NCBI GenBank assembly: GCA_015655225.1
Contig: JAATFK010000708.1
Location: forward strand, 1 to 5,418
DNA: 5,418 nt
Origin: Solirubrobacterales bacterium
GTDB taxonomy: Bacteria > Actinomycetota > Thermoleophilia > Solirubrobacterales > Solirubrobacteraceae
Reading direction: 5' to 3'
Shown here: positions 1 through 5,418 of the stretch, in pieces
Layout: every line of letters starts with the position of its first letter
Position numbering within the stretch: the first letter of the stretch is position 1
The notes under the pieces: model-generated
What the model was told of the DNA's origin: nothing
Database searches by the model: none
The model's input: only the letters and a program-made list of their open reading frames with translations
Made by a program: the position numbers and the translations under genes

Positions 1-1042
1 GGAGACCGACCTCGCCGAGCTGATCGTGCAGCTCGGCAGAGACCGCCCGTCGCATATCGTCGTGCCGGCGATCCACCGCAACCGCGCGGAGATCCGCGAC
101 CTCTTCCGCCGCACGATCGGCCCGGACGACCTCGGCGACGACCCCCGCGAGCTGACCGAGGCGGCGCGCCGCTTCCTGCGCTCCCGCTTCCTCGGCGCGA
201 AGGTCGGCATCAGCGGCGCGAACTTCGCGGTCGCGGAGACCGGCACGATCGCGGTGCTCGAGTCCGAGGGCAACGGGCGCATGTGCACGACGCTGCCGGA
301 GACGCTGATCACCGTCTGCGGGATCGAGAAGCTGGTGCCGCGCTGGCAGGACCTGGAGGTCTTCCTCCAGCTGCTGCCGCGCTCCTCGACGGCCGAGCGG
401 ATGAACCCGTACACCTCGCTCTGGAGCGGCGTGCATCCGGGAGACGGACCGACGACCTTCCACCTCGTGCTGCTCGACAACGGCCGCACCGACGTGTTGA
501 AGGACGAGCTGGCGCGCCAGACGCTCGCGTGCATCCGCTGCTCCGCCTGCCTCAACGTCTGCCCGGTCTACGAGCGGACCGGCGGCCACGCGTACGGCTC
601 CGTCTACCCCGGCCCGATCGGGGCGATCCTGACGCCGCAGCTGGACGGGATGGAGACGGCCGGCTCGCTGCCGTTCGCCTCCTCCCTCTGCGGCGCCTGC
701 TACGAGGTCTGCCCGGTCAAGATCGACATCCCGACGGTGCTCGTGCACCTGCGCGGCAAGGCGGTGCAGGAGGAGTCGCGGACGCTCGCCGGGCGGCTCG
801 CGCCCGAGCACGTGGCGCTGCGCGCGGTCGCGAGAGGCTTCGCGACACGGGGACGCTACGAGCGGATGCAGCGCCTCGGGCGCCTCGGCCAATGGCCGCT
901 GGCGCGCAAGGACGGCGTGATCCACCGCCTGCCGGGCGAGCTGGGCGGCTGGACGCGAGCGCGCGACCTGCCGGCGATCCCGGCGCAGACGTTCCGTGAG
1001 TGGTGGATCAGCACGCACGAAACCGGTGGGAAGGCGTCGTGA
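1..1042 (+). CDS. lutB: LutB, iron-sulfur subunit of L-lactate oxidation (5' partial)
   Basis: This is the C-terminal part of LutB, a cytoplasmic iron-sulfur protein that acts with LutA and LutC to oxidise L-lactate to pyruvate. The frame is open to the left edge (codons from position 2, reading ETDLAELIVQLGRD), so the GTG at 26 is internal; LutB is usually about 470 residues and roughly the first 120-130 are missing. Counting from that GTG, a LUD-type segment contains AVAETGTIAVLES (about residues 68-80). A first ferredoxin motif CIRCSACLNVCPVY follows (Cys 169, 172, 175, 179) and a second, CGACYEVCPVKIDIP (Cys 222, 225, 229). The end has the family's RDLPAIPAQTFREWW tail. The second motif has three cysteines preceded by SSL, which as I recall is normal for LutB. 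The stop TGA at 1040-1042 overlaps the lutC start, indicating one transcript. lutA would be expected upstream. Identification is secure. Confidence 0.95.
   Translation, partial: ETDLAELIVQLGRDRPSHIVVPAIHRNRAEIRDLFRRTIGPDDLGDDPRELTEAARRFLRSRFLGAKVGISGANFAVAETGTIAVLESEGNGRMCTTLPETLITVCGIEKLVPRWQDLEVFLQLLPRSSTAERMNPYTSLWSGVHPGDGPTTFHLVLLDNGRTDVLKDELARQTLACIRCSACLNVCPVYERTGGHAYGSVYPGPIGAILTPQLDGMETAGSLPFASSLCGACYEVCPVKIDIPTVLVHLRGKAVQEESRTLAGRLAPEHVALRAVARGFATRGRYERMQRLGRLGQWPLARKDGVIHRLPGELGGWTRARDLPAIPAQTFREWWISTHETGGKAS
1028..1034 (+). promoter_or_regulatory. Shine-Dalgarno-like site deciding the lutC start
   Basis: GGGAAGG lies inside the last codons of lutB, four bases before a GTG at 1039. 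It supports starting lutC at 1039 rather than at the in-frame GTG at 1000. The spacing is a little short, so this is supporting rather than decisive evidence. Confidence 0.5.
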
Positions 1043-1698
1043 GCGGCGGCGGCGGACGCGACGCGGTGCTGAGGCGTGTCCGGGCGGCGCTCGCCGACGT
1101 GCCGGCGGCCGAGGCGAGCGACGACGTGGCGGTCGCGCGGGAGTACCGGCGCGCCGGAAGCCTCGCGCCGGCGGCCGTCGCGGCGCTGTTCGCCGAGCGC
1201 TGCGCCGACTACCGCGCGCAGGTGACCCGCGTGCCCGATGCGGCCGCGCTGCCGGCGGCGATCGCGGCCGCGCTGCGCGCCCGCGGGGCGCGGCGGGTGG
1301 TCGTCGCGGCCGGCCTCCCGGAGACATGGCGCGGTGCCGAGGGGGTCGAGTGGCTGCAGGACGACGGCGAGGTCACCTTCGACCAGCTCGACGCGGTCGA
1401 CGGGGTGCTGACCGACTGCGCCGTCGCGATCGCCGAGACCGGCACGATCGTGCTCGACGGCGGCGGGAGCCAGGGCCGGCGGGCCTTGAGCCTGATCCCC
1501 GACTACCACCTCTGCGTCGTGACGGCCGACCGGATCGTGGAGCTGGTGCCGGAGGCGATCGCACGGCTGCACGAGGCCGCGCGCGAGGGCCGGCCGATGA
1601 CGATGATCGCCGGCCCCTCGGCGACCTCAGACATCGAGCTGGACCGTGTCGAGGGCGTCCACGGCCCCCGCACGCTCGACGTGCTGGTCGTCGGCTAG
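1039..1698 (+). CDS. lutC: LutC, LUD-domain subunit of L-lactate oxidation
   Basis: LutC is the small LUD-domain partner of LutA and LutB in iron-sulfur-dependent L-lactate utilisation. The protein is 219 residues from GTG 1039, close to the usual family length. The N-terminus reads VSGGGGRDAVLRRVRAAL, matching the family pattern of a short lead into RDxxLxRIRxAL. The C-terminal half holds the LUD signature: DCAVAIAETGTIVL (AETGT at residues 132-136), then DGGGSQGRRALSLIPDYH and HLCVV. A longer form from GTG 1000 would add 13 residues overlapping lutB. I prefer 1039 because it makes a GTGA overlap with the lutB stop, follows a GGGAAGG site, and fits the family N-terminus. It is translationally coupled to lutB. 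Its stop TAG at 1696-1698 is shared as CTAG with greA on the other strand. LutC is probably not catalytic alone; the exact role of the LUD domain is not known to me. Confidence 0.93.
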   Translation: MSGGGGRDAVLRRVRAALADVPAAEASDDVAVAREYRRAGSLAPAAVAALFAERCADYRAQVTRVPDAAALPAAIAAALRARGARRVVVAAGLPETWRGAEGVEWLQDDGEVTFDQLDAVDGVLTDCAVAIAETGTIVLDGGGSQGRRALSLIPDYHLCVVTADRIVELVPEAIARLHEAAREGRPMTMIAGPSATSDIELDRVEGVHGPRTLDVLVVG

Positions 1699-1710
1699 AC
1701 GGCCCCGACG
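1689..1710. terminator. Weak inverted repeat spanning the lutC/greA stops
   Basis: CGTCGG (1689-1694) is matched by CCGACG (1705-1710), giving a 6-bp GC-rich stem with a 10-base loop containing the shared CTAG. There is no T tract on either side. It could help terminate both convergent transcripts, but a stem this short arises easily in DNA of this composition. Confidence 0.25.
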
Positions 1711-2168
1711 CGCACGACGTGGAACGGGCGCTTGCCGCTCGGCGTCGTGACGATGATGTCCTCGCCCTCCCGGGCGCCGACCAGCGCCCGGGCGACGGGC
1801 GACTCGATCGACAGCTTGCCCGCTCTCGCGTCCGCCTCAGCGGCGCCGACGAGCGTGTAGGTCGCGGTTCTGCCGCTCGTCTCGTCTCTCACCTGGACGG
1901 TCGAGCCGAAGGCGACGACGTCGACCTGCGTCGGCGACTCGGTGACGGTCGCGCCGCGCAGCCGGTCCTGCAGCTTCGCGATCCGCGTCTCCAGGTGCGC
2001 CTGGTCCTCCTTCGCCGCGTGGTACTCGGCGTTCTCCTTCAGGTCGCCCCACTCGCGGGCGACGCGAATGCGCTCGGCGACCTCGTTGCGTGCGGTCGTC
2101 TCCAACCGCTCCAGCTCGATGCGCAGGGCATCGAGTCCCTCTTGGGTGATCGCGTATCCCTCAGTCAT
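1695..2168 (-). CDS. greA: Transcription elongation factor GreA
   Basis: GreA binds in the RNA polymerase secondary channel and stimulates cleavage of backtracked transcripts, rescuing stalled complexes. The ATG at 2168 gives 157 residues, almost exactly the E. coli GreA length (158). A GTG two codons upstream (2174) is a possible alternative start. The N-terminal coiled coil spans about residues 8-75 and carries the hallmark GDLKENAEYHAAKEDQ at the hairpin tip. D42 and E45 correspond to the acidic tip residues D41 and E44 of E. coli that position the catalytic magnesium, so the protein should be active as GreA. The C-terminal FKBP-like domain (about 80-157) includes ESPVARALVGAREGED and TPSGKRPFHVVRV. 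No good Shine-Dalgarno is present: GGAG directly abuts the ATG. It is a single gene, convergent with lutC and divergent from the SNF2 gene. Confidence 0.97.
   Translation of the reverse strand: MTEGYAITQEGLDALRIELERLETTARNEVAERIRVAREWGDLKENAEYHAAKEDQAHLETRIAKLQDRLRGATVTESPTQVDVVAFGSTVQVRDETSGRTATYTLVGAAEADARAGKLSIESPVARALVGAREGEDIIVTTPSGKRPFHVVRVGAV
1769..1792. repeat. Perfect 9-bp all-GC hairpin inside greA
   Basis: CCCGGGCGC (1769-1777) and GCGCCCGGG (1784-1792) are exact inverted repeats around a 6-base loop. They encode the conserved ARALVGAR stretch of GreA on the minus strand, so protein constraint may explain them. On the plus strand the hairpin sits about 70 bases after the lutC stop, where it could end lutC read-through. 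No T tract follows, so the terminator role is speculative. Confidence 0.4.
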
Positions 2169-2236
2169 CTCCACAGTCTGTCAGGAACCGCCGCCCCCGG
2201 CTGGGGAGGAGTCCGACCGCTACCCTCGATCGACCG
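2169..2236. promoter_or_regulatory. Divergent promoter region between greA and the SNF2 gene
   Basis: These 68 bases must hold the start signals of both divergent genes. On the plus strand TACCCT (2221-2226) fits the actinobacterial TAnnnT -10 pattern and predicts a transcript start near 2233, only about 4 bases before the ATG at 2237. On the minus strand CAGACT (2180-2175) lies exactly where a -10 would be for a transcript beginning at the A of the greA ATG; it is a weak match. No convincing -35 hexamer is visible for either. A strong SD-like GGGGAGGAG (2203-2211) is 25 bases from the SNF2 ATG, too far to serve it, and no start codon lies at proper distance. The 8-bp palindrome TCGATCGA (2226-2233) overlaps the expected SNF2 transcription start. 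Confidence 0.4.
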
Positions 2237-4417
2237 ATGCGGATCGTCCCCACCTCCCCGAACGTCGAGCTGCGCGTCGACGCCGAGCGGGGGCGGATCG
2301 TCGTCCTGAGCTTCCCCTACGACGCGCATGTGGTCGAGGCTGTCCGGGCGATCCCGCACCGCCGCTTCGACTGGGACTCGCGCGAGTGGTGGGCGCCGGT
2401 CGACGACTGGGTCGCGCTCCACGTGATCGACGTCCTCGGGAGGTTCCCCGACCTGACGCCGACCGACGAGGTCGCCGGCTGGCTGCGCGAGATCGAGCTG
2501 CGCTGGATCGGCCGCGTCAGCACGACGCGCCACGACGGCCGTGGCTGGTGGGTGCTGGAGACGAGAGCCGGACCGGTGCCCGACGCGCTGCGCGAGGGCG
2601 CCGTCGAGCGTGAGGACGGCGTCCTGCTGGCGCCGCTGACGGAGGCGAACGCGCACCTCCTGCGCGAGCAGGAGTCGGCGCGGCTCGACCCCGCCGCCGA
2701 GCGGACCGTCTCGACGCTGGAGCTGGGCGACGTCCCGCCGCCGGCGCGGCTGATCGCGGTCCGCGGCGTCGAGGGCGCGCGGCTGCGGCTGGAGGTGCTC
2801 TGGGATCCGTCCGCCGGCGACGCCTTCGACCAGCTGCCCGGCGCGGAGGGCGAGCGGACGCTCCCGATCGACCCCTGGCTGCTGGAGCCGCTCGACGCGT
2901 TCGTCGCGCTCCACGAGGTCGAGGTGACGGTCCCGGCGCAGGAGGTGCTCGACGGGCTGCGCGTCGAGGCGGCCGCGGCCGCCACCGCCGTGCGCGCCTC
3001 GCGCGCGACGTCGGCGGAGCCGATCGAGGCGGCGGCCGAGGTGCTGGGCGGGACGCTGGAGCCGTTCCAGTGGGCCGGCGTGCGCTACGTGCTGGAGGCC
3101 CGGCGGGCGTTCCTCGCGGACGAGCAGGGGCTCGGCAAGACGGTCCAGGCGCTCGCGGCGCTGGAGGCCGACGGGGCGTTCCCGGCGATCGTCGTCTGCC
3201 CCGCGTCGCTGAAGCTGAACTGGGAGCGGGAGGCGCGCCACTGGCTGCCGCACCGCAGCGTCGCGGTCGTCGAGGGACGCATGGCGGTGCCGCCGACGGG
3301 CGACATCACGATCCTCAACTACGAGGTCGTCGCGGCGCACCGCGACCAGCTCGCTCGGCTGCGCCCGAGAGCGGTGATCGTGGACGAGTCGCACTACTGC
3401 AAGAACCCGCAGGCGAAGCGGACCCGCGCGGTGCGGAGGCTGGCCGAGAGCGTCCGTGGCGACGGCTTGAGGCTCGCGCTGACCGGGACGCCGGTGCTGA
3501 ACCACGCCGACGAGCTGATCAGTCAGCTGCGGCTGCTCGGCCGGCTGGAGGACTTCGGCTCGGGCGCGCGCTTCAGAGCGCAGTTCCGGGGTCCCCTGAC
3601 GGAGGAGCGGCTGCACTGGCACCTGCGCCGGCGCTGCTTCGTGCGGCGGCTGAAGAGCGAGGTGCTGCCGCAGCTGCCGGCGAAGCGGCAGGTCGTCGTG
3701 CCGGTCGCGCTCGACAACGCGCGCGAGTACCGGCTGGCGGAGGACGACGTGATCAAGTGGCTGCGGGAGCAGCCACTCGACCTCTCGGAGCTGAACGCGA
3801 GAATCGCGGCGACGCTGCGGGCAAAGCGGCTCGCGCAGCTGGGGACGCTGCAGCGGCTCGCGGCGCGGGGGAAGCTGCACGCGGCGCTCGCGTGGATCCA
3901 CGACTTCCTCGCCTCCGGTGAGCCGCTCGTCGTGTTCGCGCGGCACGTCGAGGTGCAGGAGGCGGTGATCGAGCGCTTCCCCGACGCGCTGCACCTCGTC
4001 GGCTCCGACACGGTCGAGCAGCGCGAGGCGGCGGTGCAGGCGTTCCAGGAGCCCGACGGCCCTTCTTTGATCGTCTGCGCGACACGCGTGGCGGCGCAGG
4101 GGATCACGCTGACGCGCGCCTCGAATGTCGCGTTCCTCGAGCTCGAGTGGACGCCAGCGATGCACGACCAGGCGGAGGACCGCTGCCACCGGATGGGCCA
4201 GCACGACGCGGTCACCGCCTGGTACCTGCTCGCCGCCTCGACGATCGACGAGACGATGGCGCGGCTGATCCAGCGCAAGCGCGGAATCGTCGCCGCCGTC
4301 ACCGATGGCCGCCGCCTCGACGGCGACGGCCTCGTCGAGGCGGTCGTCAGAGAGCTGCGCGACGGCCGCCCCTTCCGTCACCTGAGAGCGGTGACGGAGC
4401 CGGCGACGATGACGTAG
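2237..4417 (+). CDS. SNF2-family ATPase, SMARCAL1/HARP-like
   Basis: A 726-residue superfamily 2 ATPase of the SNF2 group, expected to translocate on or remodel DNA. Residues 19-60 look like a HARP domain: a strand, then FPYDAHVVEAVRAIPHRRF, then WDSREWWAP. HARP is the module that gives eukaryotic SMARCAL1 its annealing-helicase activity. A poorly recognisable, Trp-rich stretch follows to about 270. Lobe 1 begins with LEPFQWAGVRYVLEARRAF. It has Walker A DEQGLGKT (Lys301), Ia VVCPASLKLNWE, Walker B VIVDESHYCKNP (DESH 383-386) and LTGTP (415-419). Lobe 2 has IV VVFARHVEVQEA, V CATRVAAQGITLTRA and VI QAEDRCHRMGQ (645-655, Arg649 and Arg652). All catalytic motifs are intact. There is no HNH nuclease, zinc finger or RPA-binding extension that I can see. 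It appears monocistronic. A role in stalled-fork repair or strand reannealing is inference from the family. Confidence 0.9.
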   Translation: MRIVPTSPNVELRVDAERGRIVVLSFPYDAHVVEAVRAIPHRRFDWDSREWWAPVDDWVALHVIDVLGRFPDLTPTDEVAGWLREIELRWIGRVSTTRHDGRGWWVLETRAGPVPDALREGAVEREDGVLLAPLTEANAHLLREQESARLDPAAERTVSTLELGDVPPPARLIAVRGVEGARLRLEVLWDPSAGDAFDQLPGAEGERTLPIDPWLLEPLDAFVALHEVEVTVPAQEVLDGLRVEAAAAATAVRASRATSAEPIEAAAEVLGGTLEPFQWAGVRYVLEARRAFLADEQGLGKTVQALAALEADGAFPAIVVCPASLKLNWEREARHWLPHRSVAVVEGRMAVPPTGDITILNYEVVAAHRDQLARLRPRAVIVDESHYCKNPQAKRTRAVRRLAESVRGDGLRLALTGTPVLNHADELISQLRLLGRLEDFGSGARFRAQFRGPLTEERLHWHLRRRCFVRRLKSEVLPQLPAKRQVVVPVALDNAREYRLAEDDVIKWLREQPLDLSELNARIAATLRAKRLAQLGTLQRLAARGKLHAALAWIHDFLASGEPLVVFARHVEVQEAVIERFPDALHLVGSDTVEQREAAVQAFQEPDGPSLIVCATRVAAQGITLTRASNVAFLELEWTPAMHDQAEDRCHRMGQHDAVTAWYLLAASTIDETMARLIQRKRGIVAAVTDGRRLDGDGLVEAVVRELRDGRPFRHLRAVTEPATMT
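4374..4398 (-). terminator. Perfect 9-bp hairpin at the SNF2/PstS-like convergent junction
   Basis: TCCGTCACC (4374-4382) and GGTGACGGA (4390-4398) form an exact 9-bp stem with a 7-base loop, extendable by one G-U pair. It lies within the last codons of the SNF2 gene, 26 bases downstream of the PstS-like stop on the minus strand. Termination here on the plus strand would come before the SNF2 stop codon (4415-4417), so it is more plausibly the terminator of the minus-strand gene. There is no T tract; hairpins without one are commonly proposed as terminators in actinobacteria. Assignment is tentative. Confidence 0.45.
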
Positions 4418-4423
4418 GGAGAC

Positions 4424-5418
4424 TCAGCAGAAGGCGGCCTCCGCCTGCGCCGCTCTCAGGATCGCCGGGGGCAACGCCGTGTAGTACGGGAGGTGGCTGC
4501 CCGCCGGCGCGAGCAGAGACTGGCCGCCCGTCAGCGCGTACGTTCTGGCGTCGGTGAGGTAGTTCATGTAGTCGCAGACCGCCTGTGCGGTGTTGGTCGT
4601 GTTCACGTAGTGGCTTCCGAGCCCGGCATAGCTGCTCCAGACGACGTCGTACGTCGCGACCTGGATCGGATAGCGCTGGATCGTCGCTCCTCTGACCACC
4701 TCGCTGCCGACGCTCGGGTTGCTCGCCGTGGTGCTGTCCCACGAAGTCGAGGCGACGATCGTCGCGGTCGGGAAGCCGGACCATGAGCCGCTCGTGCCGC
4801 CTCTTGCGTTCGCCTGGTTGTTGAAGAGCGGATCCGCGTAGACCGGCGGCGGACTCGTCGTCGCGGTGCCGTTGTCCTGCACCTGCGCATAGGCGATCTG
4901 ATGGCTCGACGCCGTCCCGCACGAGAGTGTCGCTCTGGTCGCGATGAATGTGTTCGTGAAGCCGGTCGCGACGGCCTCTGGGAGCGCCACATAGCCGATC
5001 GAGCCGGGGACGTCGGCGACCGCCGTGGCCTCCTGGGCGTCGGTTCCGTTCGAGATGCCGCAGTTCGTCGTGGTCACCGGCGACGGCCACGGAGATCTCC
5101 ACCCGGAGGCGTTGACGCTGGCGAAGTAATTCCACGCCGTGAGCGTCGTGCCGGCCGCAACGCTGCGCGCCTGGATCGTGATCGCGTTGGACGCGTTCGC
5201 GCCAAGCACCGTCATGCCAGCGCTTGCCAGGAGGGCGCCCCATGTGTTCGCGGCGAACGAGCCGGTCGCCGGGACCGCGCCGCGGAACGCCTCCTCGAGC
5301 AGCGAGTTCGTCAGCCTGATCTGCATGCCGGAGGTCGTCACGCCCGCGGGCAGGCTCAGGACGATCGCGAGCGGCGTCGAGGCTTGTCTGCGCCTGCGCG
5401 ACGGTCTGCGCCGACGAC
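4424..5418 (-). CDS. PstS-like periplasmic substrate-binding protein (5' partial, apparent frame change near the edge)
   Basis: This is the C-terminal portion of a secreted solute-binding protein of the PstS/phosphate-binding type. Counting from GTG 5341 (305 residues to the stop), recognisable segments are LTNSLLEEAFRGAV (10-23), matching the PstS 'la.IFsG' element; ITIQARSVAAGTT (54-66), matching the 'RsDgSGTT' ligand-loop region but lacking its Asp; then WPSP and PGSIGYVALPEA (112-123), the most diagnostic piece. YPIQVATYDVVW follows near the end. Cys94, Cys141, one near residue 250 and the C-terminal Cys305 could form disulfides outside the membrane. The frame continues upstream of 5341 as TPLAIVLSLPAG, so GTG 5341 is internal. 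Beyond about 5376 this frame turns arginine-rich with rare codons, while another frame becomes well coded. No pst transporter genes follow it. Ligand unknown; phosphate is only a family guess. Confidence 0.75.
   Translation of the reverse strand, partial: RRRRPSRRRRQASTPLAIVLSLPAGVTTSGMQIRLTNSLLEEAFRGAVPATGSFAANTWGALLASAGMTVLGANASNAITIQARSVAAGTTLTAWNYFASVNASGWRSPWPSPVTTTNCGISNGTDAQEATAVADVPGSIGYVALPEAVATGFTNTFIATRATLSCGTASSHQIAYAQVQDNGTATTSPPPVYADPLFNNQANARGGTSGSWSGFPTATIVASTSWDSTTASNPSVGSEVVRGATIQRYPIQVATYDVVWSSYAGLGSHYVNTTNTAQAVCDYMNYLTDARTYALTGGQSLLAPAGSHLPYYTALPPAILRAAQAEAAFC

Noticed and set aside
1000..1038. GTG at 1000 as the lutC start.
   Set aside because: It has no better ribosome site, overlaps lutB by 43 bases and adds residues not typical of LutC; the GTG at 1039 with GTGA overlap fits better.
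2203..2211. GGGGAGGAG as the ribosome binding site of the SNF2 gene.
   Set aside because: It is 25 bases from the ATG, and no start codon of any type lies 5-12 bases downstream of it.
2226..2233. TCGATCGA palindrome as a repressor operator.
   Set aside because: An 8-base palindrome is too short and too likely by chance in this composition to call without a second copy; it is noted only within the promoter region.
996..2309. A 437-codon plus-strand frame across lutC and greA.
   Set aside because: It is an arginine- and glycine-rich shadow that crosses two well-identified genes on opposite strands and has no recognisable domain.
2165..4381. A 738-codon open frame on the minus strand covering nearly the whole SNF2 gene.
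   Set aside because: It is dominated by R, Q, L and D, resembles no family I know, and lies antisense to a gene with all SNF2 motifs intact. Long stop-free antisense frames are expected in DNA with this GC3.
4347..5243. A 298-codon minus-strand frame overlapping the PstS-like gene.
   Set aside because: It is R/G/H-rich shadow coding offset from the frame that carries the PGSIGYV and other PstS-like motifs.
1..5418. A novel multi-gene defence, mobile or biosynthetic system.
   Set aside because: Every stretch is explained by lutB, lutC, greA, the SNF2 gene and the PstS-like gene. Apart from lutBC they are not co-oriented, and no integrase, transposase, repeat array, toxin or nuclease is visible.

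Overview
The window is very GC-rich (third codon positions almost all G or C), densely coding, with almost no intergenic space. It fits a high-GC actinobacterium. Within that phylum, the GreA sequence type and the style of the PstS-like secreted protein at the right edge remind me of Thermoleophilia (Solirubrobacterales such as Conexibacter or Solirubrobacter). That placement rests on recall and composition, not on a search.

Layout. (1) Positions 1-1698, plus strand: the tail of lutB and all of lutC, translationally coupled by a 4-base overlap. These are two subunits of the LutABC iron-sulfur L-lactate oxidation system; lutA would be expected upstream of the window. (2) 1695-2168, minus strand: greA, the transcript-cleavage elongation factor. 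It converges on lutC so tightly that one CTAG palindrome provides the stop codon of both genes. (3) 2169-2236: a short divergent promoter region with no usable Shine-Dalgarno on either side, suggesting leaderless or near-leaderless mRNAs. (4) 2237-4417, plus strand: a 726-residue SNF2-family ATPase resembling SMARCAL1, with a HARP-like N-terminal segment and a complete set of helicase motifs. (5) 4424-5418, minus strand: the C-terminal portion of a PstS-like periplasmic substrate-binding protein, converging on the SNF2 gene with 6 bases between stops and running off the right edge.

How they work together: only lutB and lutC form an evident operon. The other three genes look like independent single-gene units in alternating orientation (two convergent junctions, one divergent). 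I see no mobile element, CRISPR array, RNA gene, phage gene or defence cassette, and no new multi-gene system. The points most worth a second look are an apparent frame change in the PstS-like gene close to the right edge (about 5375-5384), the stop codon pair sharing CTAG, hairpins at the two convergent junctions, and the bacterial SMARCAL1-like protein.
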